DNA of 12,483 nt from a bacterium (GTDB lineage: Bacteria > Gemmatimonadota > Glassbacteria > GWA2-58-10). The notes below the pieces were generated by a model. The model worked only from the letters and a program-made list of their open reading frames with translations. It did no database searches and was not told the DNA's origin. The position numbers and the translations under genes were made by a program. Below, one piece after another: positions 6,273-12,483 of this stretch; the stretch's first letter is position 1; each line of letters opens with the position of its first letter. Location: assembly GCA_021372515.1 (NCBI GenBank), contig JAJFUG010000193.1, positions 1 to 12,483 of the forward strand, in the 5' to 3' direction.

Positions 6273-7019
6273 TCATTCGAGCCGCAGCACGCCGTAGACA
6301 GCGGGCTGACGGAAGGGGTGGGCCCCGCACCAGTCCCACAGGTGCTCTTCCGGCCCCTCGGCATCTCCGGCTGCAAAATTTATACCCACCGTTGCACCGG
6401 GCCGGGGCGTAACGCCGATCTCCTTCCAGGGGATCGCCAGCTCCACGCTGAACCCCTGGTCCAGGTCGGTCGAGTCGTTCAGCGTCCCCTCGTGGCCCAC
6501 CGCCCACTGGCCCTGGCTCTGCCAGGCGGCGTCGCTGGCGCCCTCGGGCGTGCCGCGGTCGTCTTTGACCTGGCCCAGGACGTTCACGTGGTAGACTATG
6601 TCGTCCTCCAGCCATTTGTCCGTGCAGTCGCGCCGCGGGTCTATCAGCACCTCGATCATGTCGTCCTTGTACAGGGCCTTGTGGTCGCGCTCGGACTGGA
6701 GCCCGACTAAGTAATGGTCCTGCACCTCGTAGCCCACGTACAGGTAATTCCGGTCCCAGAGGGTGAAAATTTTTACCCGGTTGGGGTCGGCCACTGCGGA
6801 GGTGTCATCCAGCAGAAGCGAGTCGGCCCCCTGCCAGTCATCCAGCCAGCCGTCCACCGTGGGCGACTGCTGCGCCTGATGGCAGACCAGGCCCTTGCGC
6901 GGTGTGCCGTCGGCCAGGCTGTCCTTCTCCGGCCCGGCCGGAGCTTTCACACCGCAAGCGCCCGACAGGGCGAGACAAACCAGTACGGCGCAGGTAGCAC
7001 TCCAGACAGTCCTGTTCAC
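6273..7019 (-). CDS. Probable lipoprotein with CBM9-like domain
   Basis: A 248-residue exported protein. The start is GTG at 7019, with GGAGAAAG 6-12 bases upstream and a good signal sequence following. The N-terminus, a hydrophobic stretch then LALSGACG, suggests a lipoprotein cleaved before Cys, though Ser at -3 departs from the usual lipobox. The rest matches the carbohydrate-binding module family 9 / DOMON-like beta sandwich: PTVDGWLDDWQGAD near residue 50, then FTLWDRNYLYVGYEVQD, YKDDMIEVLIDPR, and a final FSVELAIPWKEIGVTPRPG...GINFAAGD. Such domains bind sugars, haem or other ligands at the cell surface, and many are of unknown function. There are 47 bases between it and the upstream HIT gene and 38 to the downstream M24-like gene, so the three are probably co-transcribed. 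The ligand cannot be told. Confidence 0.78.
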   Translation of the reverse strand: MNRTVWSATCAVLVCLALSGACGVKAPAGPEKDSLADGTPRKGLVCHQAQQSPTVDGWLDDWQGADSLLLDDTSAVADPNRVKIFTLWDRNYLYVGYEVQDHYLVGLQSERDHKALYKDDMIEVLIDPRRDCTDKWLEDDIVYHVNVLGQVKDDRGTPEGASDAAWQSQGQWAVGHEGTLNDSTDLDQGFSVELAIPWKEIGVTPRPGATVGINFAAGDAEGPEEHLWDWCGAHPFRQPAVYGVLRLE

Positions 7020-7066
7020 GGGCTTTCTCCGTGGTTCGAGGGGCGTGATAGGGTGTTGAGGTATGC

Positions 7067-7579
7067 CTACGGTTCGGATACCAGACCGCGGCGCTCGAAT
7101 GTGGCGCGCAGCTTGGCCAGGGTCTCGTGGGGGTCCTCCACCAGCACGCGCGTGCCCTGGCTGATCATCTCCAGCAGACCGAGCTCGTTGCGGTGGCGCG
7201 GCACCAGGTGGCAGTGGATATGCTCGATGCTCGCCCCGCTGGTCGGGCCAATATTGTAACCCACGTTGAACCCGGCCGGGCTGTAAAGCTCGTCCAGCAC
7301 CCCCATGCAGTTTTTCTGCAGGCGGTGCATTTCCAGCACCTCCTCGCGGTTGAACTGCCTGAGGTCGGTCAGGTGGCGCAGCGGAAAAATCATCAGGTGG
7401 CCGGGGTTGTAGGGAAACAGGTTCAGCGACACCAGCATCAGGCGGCCGCGGTGCACCTCCAGCGAGACCACCCGGCTGTCGCGGTCCCGGATCGAGCAGA
7501 GTATGCAGTCCACCTTGGGCTTGGCGCCCCGGACGTAGCCCAGTTTTCCAGGAATGACCAGGTGCTTGTCGATCTTCAT
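7067..7579 (-). CDS. HIT-family nucleotide hydrolase/phosphorylase
   Basis: A 170-residue cytoplasmic histidine-triad protein, probably acting on dinucleoside polyphosphates or nucleoside phosphoramidates. Seen: the triad EHIHCHLVPR with His120, His122 (nucleophile position) and His124; the CILC zinc-type pair (Cys25, Cys28); LFPYNPGHLMIFPLRH (54-69), the conserved central strand and loop; and NVGYNIGPTSGASIEH (105-120), the usual NxGxxAGxSxxHxHxH approach. Length is typical of the Ap4A phosphorylase-like branch. The ATG at 7579 is the only good start; the ribosome site is weak. It is the first gene of the minus-strand unit and is divergent from argR, with 282 bases between the two start codons. 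It has no evident link to its exported neighbours. Confidence 0.92.
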   Translation of the reverse strand: MKIDKHLVIPGKLGYVRGAKPKVDCILCSIRDRDSRVVSLEVHRGRLMLVSLNLFPYNPGHLMIFPLRHLTDLRQFNREEVLEMHRLQKNCMGVLDELYSPAGFNVGYNIGPTSGASIEHIHCHLVPRHRNELGLLEMISQGTRVLVEDPHETLAKLRATFERRGLVSEP

Positions 7580-7590
7580 CCGTTTTCCCG

Positions 7591-7606
7591 TATCTTGCGA
7601 AAGATA
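7591..7606. repeat. Hairpin in the leader of the HIT gene
   Basis: TATCTT (7591-7596) and AAGATA (7601-7606) form a perfect 6-bp stem around GCGA. It starts 11 bases upstream of the minus-strand HIT start codon, so in that mRNA it would lie at or near the ribosome-binding region. No promoter could be fixed here. Confidence 0.35.
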
Positions 7607-7783
7607 TCACCAAGCGCAGACTCATCTTACAACTGGCCCGACCGGGCCTACCCGAGGTGCGCCGCAGCTCCCGTCCCATCCGTCGTCCTGCCCAGCAAAC
7701 ATATCGCCGCTGCGGAGGAAACGCAATAGCCTGCCTGCTCGTGTCAGGTGCACCGCTTTTTCCAGCCCGCGGCTGAAACATTA

Positions 7784-7812
7784 TTGACAAAGACCGCCTT
7801 CCATTGTAAATT
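7784..7812 (+). promoter_or_regulatory. Sigma-70 promoter of argR
   Basis: A perfect TTGACA (7784-7789), a 17-bp spacer and TAAATT (7807-7812; 4 of 6). It sits in an AT-rich stretch. The expected start is near 7819, about 43 bases before the argR ATG. ARG-box-like sites cover the -10 and the start of the transcript. Confidence 0.7.
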
Positions 7813-7819
7813 TATTAAT
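7804..7819. promoter_or_regulatory. Weak ARG-box-like site over the -10
   Basis: TTGTAAATTTATTAAT matches the strong downstream palindrome at 12 of 16 positions and the TGNATWWWWATNCA pattern with two mismatches. Its phase is exactly 21 bp upstream of the strong site, the centre-to-centre spacing of paired boxes in E. coli arg operators. It overlaps the -10. Confidence 0.5.
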
Positions 7820-7824
7820 TATTT

Positions 7825-7840
7825 TTGTATATTTATACAA
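7825..7840. promoter_or_regulatory. ARG box (predicted ArgR operator)
   Basis: TTGTATA, TT, TATACAA is a perfect inverted repeat that fits the ARG-box form TGNATWWWWATNCA at every fixed position. It lies just after the expected argR start site, where bound ArgR would block transcription. Confidence 0.75.
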
Positions 7841-7861
7841 CTCATTCATCGGTGTATTCGT

Positions 7862-8314
7862 ATGGCGGATGAAAAACGGCGACGTCGCAGCCTGATCCTC
7901 AAGCTGGTGGCCAACGAACCGATCTCCAACCAGGGCAGCCTGCTCGACCGCCTGGGAAAGCTGGGGATCGAGACCACCCAGGCCACGATTTCGCGTGACA
8001 TACGTGACCTGGGCCTGGTCAAGGTGGCGGACGGCTCAGGGGTCTACCGCTACGTGTCCCGGCGCGAGCAGGGCTGGAGCACGCCGGTGGCCGAGGGCGC
8101 GGTCTGCTCGGTGGAATTCTCGGCCAACCTGATCGTGGTCCGGACCCGCTCCGGGTTCGCGCAGTCCGTGGCCGCGGCGGTCGACTCGCTCAACTGGCCC
8201 GAGGTGTTGGGCACAGTGGGCGGGGATGACACGGTGCTGGTGGTGCTGCGCGACAGCGAGCACACGGGCGGGGTAATCACACGCTTCCGTTCTCTGTTCT
8301 CGATCGAGCACTGA
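7862..8314 (+). CDS. argR: Arginine repressor ArgR
   Basis: A 150-residue arginine-responsive repressor, the usual length. The N-terminal winged helix (1-70) shows ETTQATISRDIRDLGLVKV (37-55), the recognition-helix motif with Ser-Arg at 44-45. The C-terminal hexamerisation and arginine-binding domain shows the GTVGGDDTVLVVLR strand-turn (117-130), whose Asp pair (122-123) is the arginine-contact site in the family. The start is the ATG at 7862: the fold begins there, and upstream in-frame codons lie in the promoter and operator. No strong Shine-Dalgarno is seen. Two ARG-box-like sites in its own promoter predict autorepression. argC, argB, argG and argH follow on the same strand, its likely targets. 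Confidence 0.97.
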   Translation: MADEKRRRRSLILKLVANEPISNQGSLLDRLGKLGIETTQATISRDIRDLGLVKVADGSGVYRYVSRREQGWSTPVAEGAVCSVEFSANLIVVRTRSGFAQSVAAAVDSLNWPEVLGTVGGDDTVLVVLRDSEHTGGVITRFRSLFSIEH

Positions 8315-8400
8315 GCCGCAGACGGCCCGCTCCTCGACGCTGCCTTTCCGGTCCATGCAGGGTTGCACCCGCGTGTGCGATCGGGCGGACAGCCCTTAAG

Positions 8401-8420
8401 GGGAGAGCATGCCGTCTCCC
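8401..8420. repeat. Short hairpin next to the palindromic repeat
   Basis: GGGAGA (8401-8406) and TCTCCC (8415-8420) can pair around an 8-base loop. It ends two bases before the larger repeat at 8423. There is no T-run, so it is not a terminator by sequence. Confidence 0.3.
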
Positions 8421-8422
8421 AC

Positions 8423-8483
8423 GTAGGGGCAGGCCCCTGTGCCTGCCCTGTTCCGCAGGGCGGCCACGGGGGGCCGCCCCTAC
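8423..8483. repeat. Palindromic double-hairpin repeat (REP/MITE-like), argR-argC gap
   Basis: A 61-bp element with terminal inverted repeats GTAGGGGC (8423-8430) and GCCCCTAC (8476-8483). Each half is itself a hairpin: GGGCAGGC/GCCTGCCC (8427-8434, 8441-8448) and GGGCGGCC/GGCCGCCC (8458-8465, 8472-8479), joined by TGTTCCGCA. The left half and the reverse complement of the right half agree at 20 of 26 positions, and differences in the stems come in pairs that keep base pairing. The build is that of REP-like or small MITE repeats. No transposase is nearby. Confidence 0.7.
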
Positions 8484-8606
8484 AAAAGACACGGGACCGG
8501 GCGCCCCATCTCCGGCCGTTTTCGGCGGCAGAAAAGGGATTGCACTCCGTAATTTACGACAATGAATGTCAACTGATCGACAGGCTTCGGACAACAAGGA
8601 GAAGTG

Positions 8607-9647
8607 GTGGACAGAAAGATCAAAGTGGGTGTCTACGGGGCTACCGGCTACACCGGGTTCGAGCTGCTCAAGCTGTTGCTCGGCCATCCGCGGGTGAGCC
8701 TCGAATTCATCACCAGTGAGACCTACCAGGGGAAGAGATTTTCACAGGTCTTCCCCTGCGCCATCGATAAAGAGCTGGTCGCCAGTGAGAAAGCCGACCC
8801 CTCCGGCGTGGAGGCGGTGTTCACCTGCCTGCCGCACACCACGGCCATGCAGACCATCGCCCGCATCGACCGTCCTGACCTCAAGATTATCGACCTGAGC
8901 GCCGATTTCCGCTTCGAGGACCCCGCGGTCTACCAGCAGTGGTACGGCACGACGCACACGGCGCCCCAGCTCTTGAGCGCCAGTTGTTACGGCCTGCCCG
9001 AGCTGTTCCGCAGCCGTATCGCCCGCAGCCGCATCGTGGGCAACCCCGGCTGCTACACCACCAGCGTGATCCTGCCCGCCGCCCCGCTGGTGGCGGGCAA
9101 CCTGCTCGAGCCTGGCTGCGAGATACTGGCCGACTCGAAGAGCGGGGTCACCGGCGCGGGACGGAAGGCCGAGCTGGCCTACAATTTCTGCGAGGTGGAT
9201 GAGAACATCCTGCCCTACAAGGTGGGCCGCCAGCACCGCCACGTGGGCGAGATGGAGTCCGTGCTGGGCGCCCTGGCCGGCGACAACAGCCTCCGGGTGG
9301 TGTTCACCCCCCAGCTCGCCCCCTGGAGCCGCGGCATCCTGTCCAACCTCTACCTGCGGACCGAGGCCCCGGCGGCCAGGATTCGGGCCGCCATCGAGGA
9401 GGCCTACCGCGGCGAGCCGTTCGTGCGGGTCCTGCCCGAGGGCCAGGCCGCCCACCTGAACTGGGTGCGCGGCAACAACCTTTGCGTGATCGGCGTGCAC
9501 CCGGTGCCCGGCACGCGCACCGTGGTCATCTCCTCGGCCATCGACAATCTGATCAAGGGCGCCTCGGGCCAGGCGCTGCAGAATTTCAACCTGGTGTTCG
9601 GCCTGGAGGAAACCACCGGGCTGGCTATCCCAAGCGTGAGGGCCTGA
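8607..9647 (+). CDS. argC: N-acetyl-gamma-glutamyl-phosphate reductase
   Basis: This enzyme reduces N-acetylglutamyl-5-phosphate with NADPH to the semialdehyde, the third step of arginine synthesis. The 346 residues show the nucleotide-binding VYGATGYTGFELLKLL near the N-terminus, FTCLPHTTAM (about 72-81), IIDLSADFRF (94-103), and GNPGCYTTSVILP with the catalytic Cys at 149. The conserved Lys-Ser-Gly-Val-Thr-Gly-Ala-Gly-Arg stretch follows, and HRHVGEME carries the active-site His. Two adjacent GTG codons could start it; 8607 is preferred because AAGGAG at 8596-8601 then lies 5 bases upstream, against 2 for 8604. It is 292 bases after argR, with a palindromic repeat between. argB begins four bases after its stop. 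Confidence 0.96.
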   Translation: MDRKIKVGVYGATGYTGFELLKLLLGHPRVSLEFITSETYQGKRFSQVFPCAIDKELVASEKADPSGVEAVFTCLPHTTAMQTIARIDRPDLKIIDLSADFRFEDPAVYQQWYGTTHTAPQLLSASCYGLPELFRSRIARSRIVGNPGCYTTSVILPAAPLVAGNLLEPGCEILADSKSGVTGAGRKAELAYNFCEVDENILPYKVGRQHRHVGEMESVLGALAGDNSLRVVFTPQLAPWSRGILSNLYLRTEAPAARIRAAIEEAYRGEPFVRVLPEGQAAHLNWVRGNNLCVIGVHPVPGTRTVVISSAIDNLIKGASGQALQNFNLVFGLEETTGLAIPSVRA

Positions 9648-9651
9648 GACT

Positions 9652-10419
9652 ATGGACAACCGGAGACCGATGGTCCTGAAAATCGGGGGCGGCGAGGTGG
9701 ACAGCCCCGAGTTCCTGGAACGCATGAGCACGGTGGTGGCCGCCCTCAAGCGGCCGCTGGTGATCGTGCACGGCGCGGGCAAGGAGATCGGCCGCCTGCT
9801 GGAAAAGCTCGCTCTGGAGGTGCGCTTTGTCGAGGGCCTGCGCGTCACCGATGACAAGGCCATCGAGGTGGTGGAAATGGTCCTGAGCGGCCTGGTCAAC
9901 AAGCGCATCGTGGGCGCGCTGCAGCTCAAGGGCCTCAAGGCGCTGGGCCTTTCGGGACGCGACCTGGGCCTGATCAAGGCCAAGAAGATGACCCAGCCGG
10001 CCGGGCTGGGCCATGTGGGCGAACCGGGCATAGTCAACGCCCTGCTGCTCAACCGCATGCTCGAGCTGGGCTGGCTGCCCGTGGTCTCGCCGGTCAGCCA
10101 GGATGAGGCCGGCGCCGTGCTCAACATCAACGCCGACCATGTGGCCCAGAAAGTCGCCCTGGGGCTCAAGGCGGCCGAGCTGGTGTTCCTCTCCAACGTG
10201 CCCGCAGTGCTGGAGGGCGACCACGAGATCGGCGCGCTCAGCGGCGCGGATGCCGAAAAACTGATCAAGATGGGGATCATCACAGGCGGCATGCTGCCCA
10301 AGGTGCGCTCGGCCCTGAGCGCCCTGGAGGGCGGAGTGCAGAAAGTGCTGATCACCGACATCAGCGGTATGGAACGCTATCTGGCCGGCAAGGTCGTGGC
10401 CACGATGATCACGAAATAG
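9652..10419 (+). CDS. argB: Acetylglutamate kinase (short form)
   Basis: It phosphorylates N-acetylglutamate with ATP, the second step of arginine synthesis. It has 255 residues of the amino-acid-kinase fold: [10 protein letters not shown] near the N-terminus, [16 protein letters not shown] (35-50; usual VHGGG), [14 protein letters not shown] (61-74), [25 protein letters not shown] and [11 protein letters not shown] (205-215). The glycine loop KIGGG and the length are closer to the E. coli type (about 258) than to the roughly 300-residue arginine-inhibited enzymes, whose extra N-terminal helix is absent here. LysZ of the amino-adipate lysine route is a relative, but argC and argG neighbours favour ArgB. 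Start ATG at 9652, with a weak GAGG upstream inside argC. It is translationally close to argC. Confidence 0.95.
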   Translation: MDNRRPMVLKIGGGEVDSPEFLERMSTVVAALKRPLVIVHGAGKEIGRLLEKLALEVRFVEGLRVTDDKAIEVVEMVLSGLVNKRIVGALQLKGLKALGLSGRDLGLIKAKKMTQPAGLGHVGEPGIVNALLLNRMLELGWLPVVSPVSQDEAGAVLNINADHVAQKVALGLKAAELVFLSNVPAVLEGDHEIGALSGADAEKLIKMGIITGGMLPKVRSALSALEGGVQKVLITDISGMERYLAGKVVATMITK

Positions 10420-10446
10420 TATATGCTGCTGGCTCGACACATTGCC

Positions 10447-10473
10447 GCAGGGGCGATTCATGAATCGCCCTAC
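10447..10473. repeat. Palindromic repeat in the argB-argG gap
   Basis: GGGCGATTCATGAATCGCCC (10451-10470) is a perfect 20-bp palindrome. With flanks it reads GCAGGGGC... ...GCCCTAC, very close to the GTAGGGGC/GCCCCTAC ends of the element at 8423-8483 (one change on the left, one missing C on the right). It lies 28 bases after argB and 65 before argG. Confidence 0.65.
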
Positions 10474-10483
10474 CGGTTCTTTA

Positions 10484-10513
10484 TTCGCAAATTCCTGTCT
10501 CACCAACCATAAT
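10484..10513 (+). promoter_or_regulatory. Weak candidate promoter ahead of argG
   Basis: TTCGCA (10484-10489), an 18-bp spacer, then CATAAT (10508-10513; 5 of 6). The start would be near 10520, leaving a leader of under 20 bases to argG. The -35 is poor (4 of 6), so read-through from argCB is equally likely. Confidence 0.25.
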
Positions 10514-10537
10514 CCGAACTGGACTGGAGCGCTGAAG

Positions 10538-11782
10538 ATGAAAAAGCAGGTCAAGAAAATCGTCCTGGCCTATTCCGGCGGACTGGACACCTCGATCATC
10601 ATCCCCTGGCTCAAGGAAAACTACCCCGGCAGCGAGGTGGTCGCCTTCGCCGCCAATGTCGGCCAGCGTGAGGACCTGAGCGGCCTGGAGGCCAAGGCGC
10701 TCAAGACCGGGGCCTCCAAGTGCATCGTCAAGGACGTGCGCGAGGAGTTCGTCACCGACTACATCTGGCCCACCCTGCGCAGCGGCGCGGTCTACGAGCG
10801 CAAGTACCTGCTCGGAACCTCCATGGCCCGGCCCTTGATCGCCAAGTACATGGTGGCCGTGGCCGAGGCCGAGGGCGCGGATGCGGTCAGCCACGGCGCC
10901 ACGGGCAAGGGCAATGACCAGGTGCGCTTCGAGCTGACCACCAAGGCCCTCAACCCCGCGCTCAAGATCATCGCCCCCTGGCGCGAGTGGAACATCCGCA
11001 GCCGCGAGGACGCCATCGACTACGCCGCAGCGCACAACGTGCCAATCGTGGCGACCAAGAAAAAAATCTACAGCCGGGATGAGAACCTCTGGCACCTGAG
11101 CCACGAGGGCGGCGAGCTGGAGGACCCCTGGAACGAGCCGAAAGAGGAGATGTACCAGCTTTCGGTCTCGCCCGAGAAAGCTCCGGACAAGCCCACCTAC
11201 CTGACCCTCGATTTCGTCAAGGGCACCCCGGTGGCGCTGGACGGCAAGGCGCTGGGCCCGGTGGCCCTGGTCGAGAAACTGAACGACCTGGGCGGGGCCA
11301 ACGGCATCGGACGGGTGGACCTGTGCGAAAACCGTCTGGTCGGCATGAAAAGCCGCGGCGTGTACGAAACCCCCGGCGGGGCGATCCTGGTGCGCGCCCT
11401 GCGCGAGCTGGAGGAACTCTGCCTGGACCGCGAGAGCATCCGCATGAAAGATTTCCTGGCCGCCAAGTACGCCGATCTGGTTTACAACGGCCAGTGGTTC
11501 ACCTCCATCCGCGAGCAGCTGGACGCCTACATCGACGCGTCGATGAAATTCGTCACCGGCACGGTGCGCCTGAAGCTCTATAAGGGCAACATCATCACCG
11601 CCGGGCGCAAGAGTCCGCACTCGCTCTACCGGATGGAATACGCCACTTTCGGCGCTGAGGAGGTCTATGACCAGTCGGATGCCGAGGGATTTATCAACAT
11701 CTTCGGCCTGCCGCTGACCGTGGAGGCGATCCTCGAGCGCGAGGGCGCCCGGGCCACCGGACGGCGCGCGGGCAAGGCGTGA
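10538..11782 (+). CDS. argG: Argininosuccinate synthase
   Basis: It joins citrulline and aspartate with ATP (to AMP and PPi), giving argininosuccinate. It has 414 residues, close to the usual 400-410. Seen: the N-type ATP pyrophosphatase loop [10 protein letters not shown] (10-19); [12 protein letters not shown] (about 89-100); [15 protein letters not shown], which binds citrulline and nucleotide (about 117-131); IAPWREW (about 146-152); and the C-terminal [27 protein letters not shown] region. The start is the ATG at 10538, with GGAG at 10526-10529 eight bases upstream. An upstream in-frame ATG at 10442 runs through a palindromic repeat and is not family-like. It follows argB by 118 bases, and argH starts 5 bases after its stop. 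Confidence 0.98.
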   Translation: MKKQVKKIVLAYSGGLDTSIIIPWLKENYPGSEVVAFAANVGQREDLSGLEAKALKTGASKCIVKDVREEFVTDYIWPTLRSGAVYERKYLLGTSMARPLIAKYMVAVAEAEGADAVSHGATGKGNDQVRFELTTKALNPALKIIAPWREWNIRSREDAIDYAAAHNVPIVATKKKIYSRDENLWHLSHEGGELEDPWNEPKEEMYQLSVSPEKAPDKPTYLTLDFVKGTPVALDGKALGPVALVEKLNDLGGANGIGRVDLCENRLVGMKSRGVYETPGGAILVRALRELEELCLDRESIRMKDFLAAKYADLVYNGQWFTSIREQLDAYIDASMKFVTGTVRLKLYKGNIITAGRKSPHSLYRMEYATFGAEEVYDQSDAEGFINIFGLPLTVEAILEREGARATGRRAGKA

Positions 11783-11787
11783 GCGCC

Positions 11788-12483
11788 ATGGCCGAGGACA
11801 AGGCGAAAAAAGCCTGGGGCGGACGCTTCCAGGAGGAGACCGACCGTCTGATGGAGGAGTTCAACGCCTCTATCGGTTTCGACTGCCGTCTCTGGCGCGA
11901 GGACATCCAGGGCAGCCGGGCCTATGCCGAGGCCCTGGAGCGAGCCGGGATAATCACCGCCGCCGAGCGCGACAGCCTTCTGGCGGGCCTGGACAAGGTG
12001 GCCTCCGAGGTCGAGCGCGGCGAGTTCGAGTGGCGGGAGCAGGACGAGGACGTGCACATGGCGGTCGAGCGCCGTCTGACCGAGATCGTGGGCGCTGTGG
12101 GCGGCAAGTTGCACACCGGCCGCAGCCGCAACGATCAGGTGGCCACCGACATGCGCCTCTGGACCCGCACCGCGGTGGAGACCGTGGGCCAATGCCTGAT
12201 CGGCCTTCAGCGCGCTATTCTGGACAAGGCGCGCGGCCGCGAGAGCACCTGGCTGCCGGGGTTCACACACCTTCAGCAGGCCCAGGTGGTCAGTTTCGCC
12301 CACTACCTGCTCTCGTTCTTCTGGATGTTCCAGCGCGACCGTGAGCGTTTCGCCGAGTTGAGCGCCCGGGTCAACGCCCTGCCTCTGGGCTCCGGGGCCC
12401 TGGCCGGGCACGCCCTGGGCATAGACCGCGATTTCCTGGCCGAGCGCCTGGGTTTCACGAAAGTCTGCCCCAACAGCATGGAT
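11788..12483 (+). CDS. argH: Argininosuccinate lyase (3' truncated)
   Basis: It splits argininosuccinate to arginine and fumarate, the last step of the pathway. The first 232 residues are present; the usual length is about 460. Seen: KKAWGGRFQEETDRLMEEFN (7-26), the standard N-terminus; EWREQDEDVHMAVERRLTE (about 81-99); KLHTGRSRNDQVATDMRLW (about 106-124); PGFTHLQQAQ (about 160-169) with the catalytic Thr-His; and PLGSGALAG (about 200-208). The superfamily signature near the Ser-Ser-Ala-Met-Pro loop lies beyond the window. The start is ATG 11788, 10 bases after AAGG in the end of argG. An in-frame GTG at 11779 overlapping the argG stop is possible but too close to that site. Confidence 0.97.
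   Translation, partial: MAEDKAKKAWGGRFQEETDRLMEEFNASIGFDCRLWREDIQGSRAYAEALERAGIITAAERDSLLAGLDKVASEVERGEFEWREQDEDVHMAVERRLTEIVGAVGGKLHTGRSRNDQVATDMRLWTRTAVETVGQCLIGLQRAILDKARGRESTWLPGFTHLQQAQVVSFAHYLLSFFWMFQRDRERFAELSARVNALPLGSGALAGHALGIDRDFLAERLGFTKVCPNSMD

Noticed and set aside
6273-7790. 505-residue minus-strand open frame spanning the CBM9-like gene and beyond
   Set aside because: Only the last 248 residues (from GTG 7019) look like a protein family. The upstream part overlaps the HIT gene in another frame and is low-complexity Arg/Pro/Gly-rich, typical of GC-rich shadow frames.
8540-8576. Promoter or ARG box directly before argC (TTGCAC at 8540, TGAAT half-site, CGTAATTTACG palindrome)
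   Set aside because: No acceptable -10 at 16-18 bp. The TGAAT site lacks its partner half (only scattered matches). The 11-bp palindrome does not fit the ARG-box form.
8742-10361. Long minus-strand open frames opposite argC, argB and argG (also 9625-10554 and 10481-11620)
   Set aside because: They mirror strongly supported genes and have no family motifs. Long antisense frames are common in GC-rich coding DNA.
10456-10465. ATTCATGAAT in the argB-argG gap as an ArgR site
   Set aside because: The half-sites are in inverted order relative to TGAAT...ATTCA. The larger palindrome and its flanks match the local repeat family better.

Overview
The window is GC-rich bacterial DNA with dense genes and short gaps. 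It reads as ordinary chromosome from a flagellated Gram-negative-type bacterium. It carries exported and probable lipoprotein products, a FlgN/FlgM-like flagellar pair, an ArgR-controlled arginine operon and a MASE3/PAS membrane sensor. The phylum cannot be fixed from sequence alone. An uncultured, high-GC, FCB-type environmental lineage would fit, but that is a weak inference.

Layout. (1) 2-928: 3' part of an iron-type alcohol dehydrogenase. (2) 1094-2187: flgN-like and flgM-like genes, with a sigma-28-type promoter between them and a strong terminator after them. (3) 2248-2623: a gap with no recognised gene, ending in a palindrome and a promoter-like pair ahead of a RimJ/RimL-type acetyltransferase (2624-3151). 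(4) 3340-4785: a multi-pass MASE3-PAS sensor that ends in a small double-CxxC module instead of a kinase. An AT-rich leader precedes it. (5) 4897-7579, minus strand: HIT hydrolase, then a CBM9-like probable lipoprotein, then an exported degenerate M24 peptidase-like protein. They form a close-packed unit that ends in an intrinsic terminator at 4816-4848. (6) 7784-12483, plus strand: argR, argC, argB, argG and argH (argH runs off the end).

How the genes work together. ArgC, ArgB, ArgG and ArgH catalyse N-acetylglutamate phosphorylation, reduction of the acyl phosphate, and the last two steps from citrulline to arginine. argR leads the cluster. Its promoter carries two ARG-box-like sites spaced 21 bp apart, one over the -10 and one just past the expected start, which predicts autorepression and arginine control of the operon. 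ArgB is the short form without the N-terminal extension of arginine-inhibited enzymes, so ArgR may carry more of the feedback here.

Most notable: a FlgM-like protein with two copies of its C-terminal helix module, preceded by a matching sigma-28 promoter; the tandem ARG boxes; two palindromic repeats with related ends (GTAGGGGC...GCCCCTAC) in the argR-argC and argB-argG gaps, one with compensatory changes in its two hairpins; an Fe-ADH lacking one metal-ligand histidine; and an exported M24-fold protein that seems to have lost most metal ligands. I found no CRISPR array, tRNA, rRNA, insertion sequence or clear defence system.
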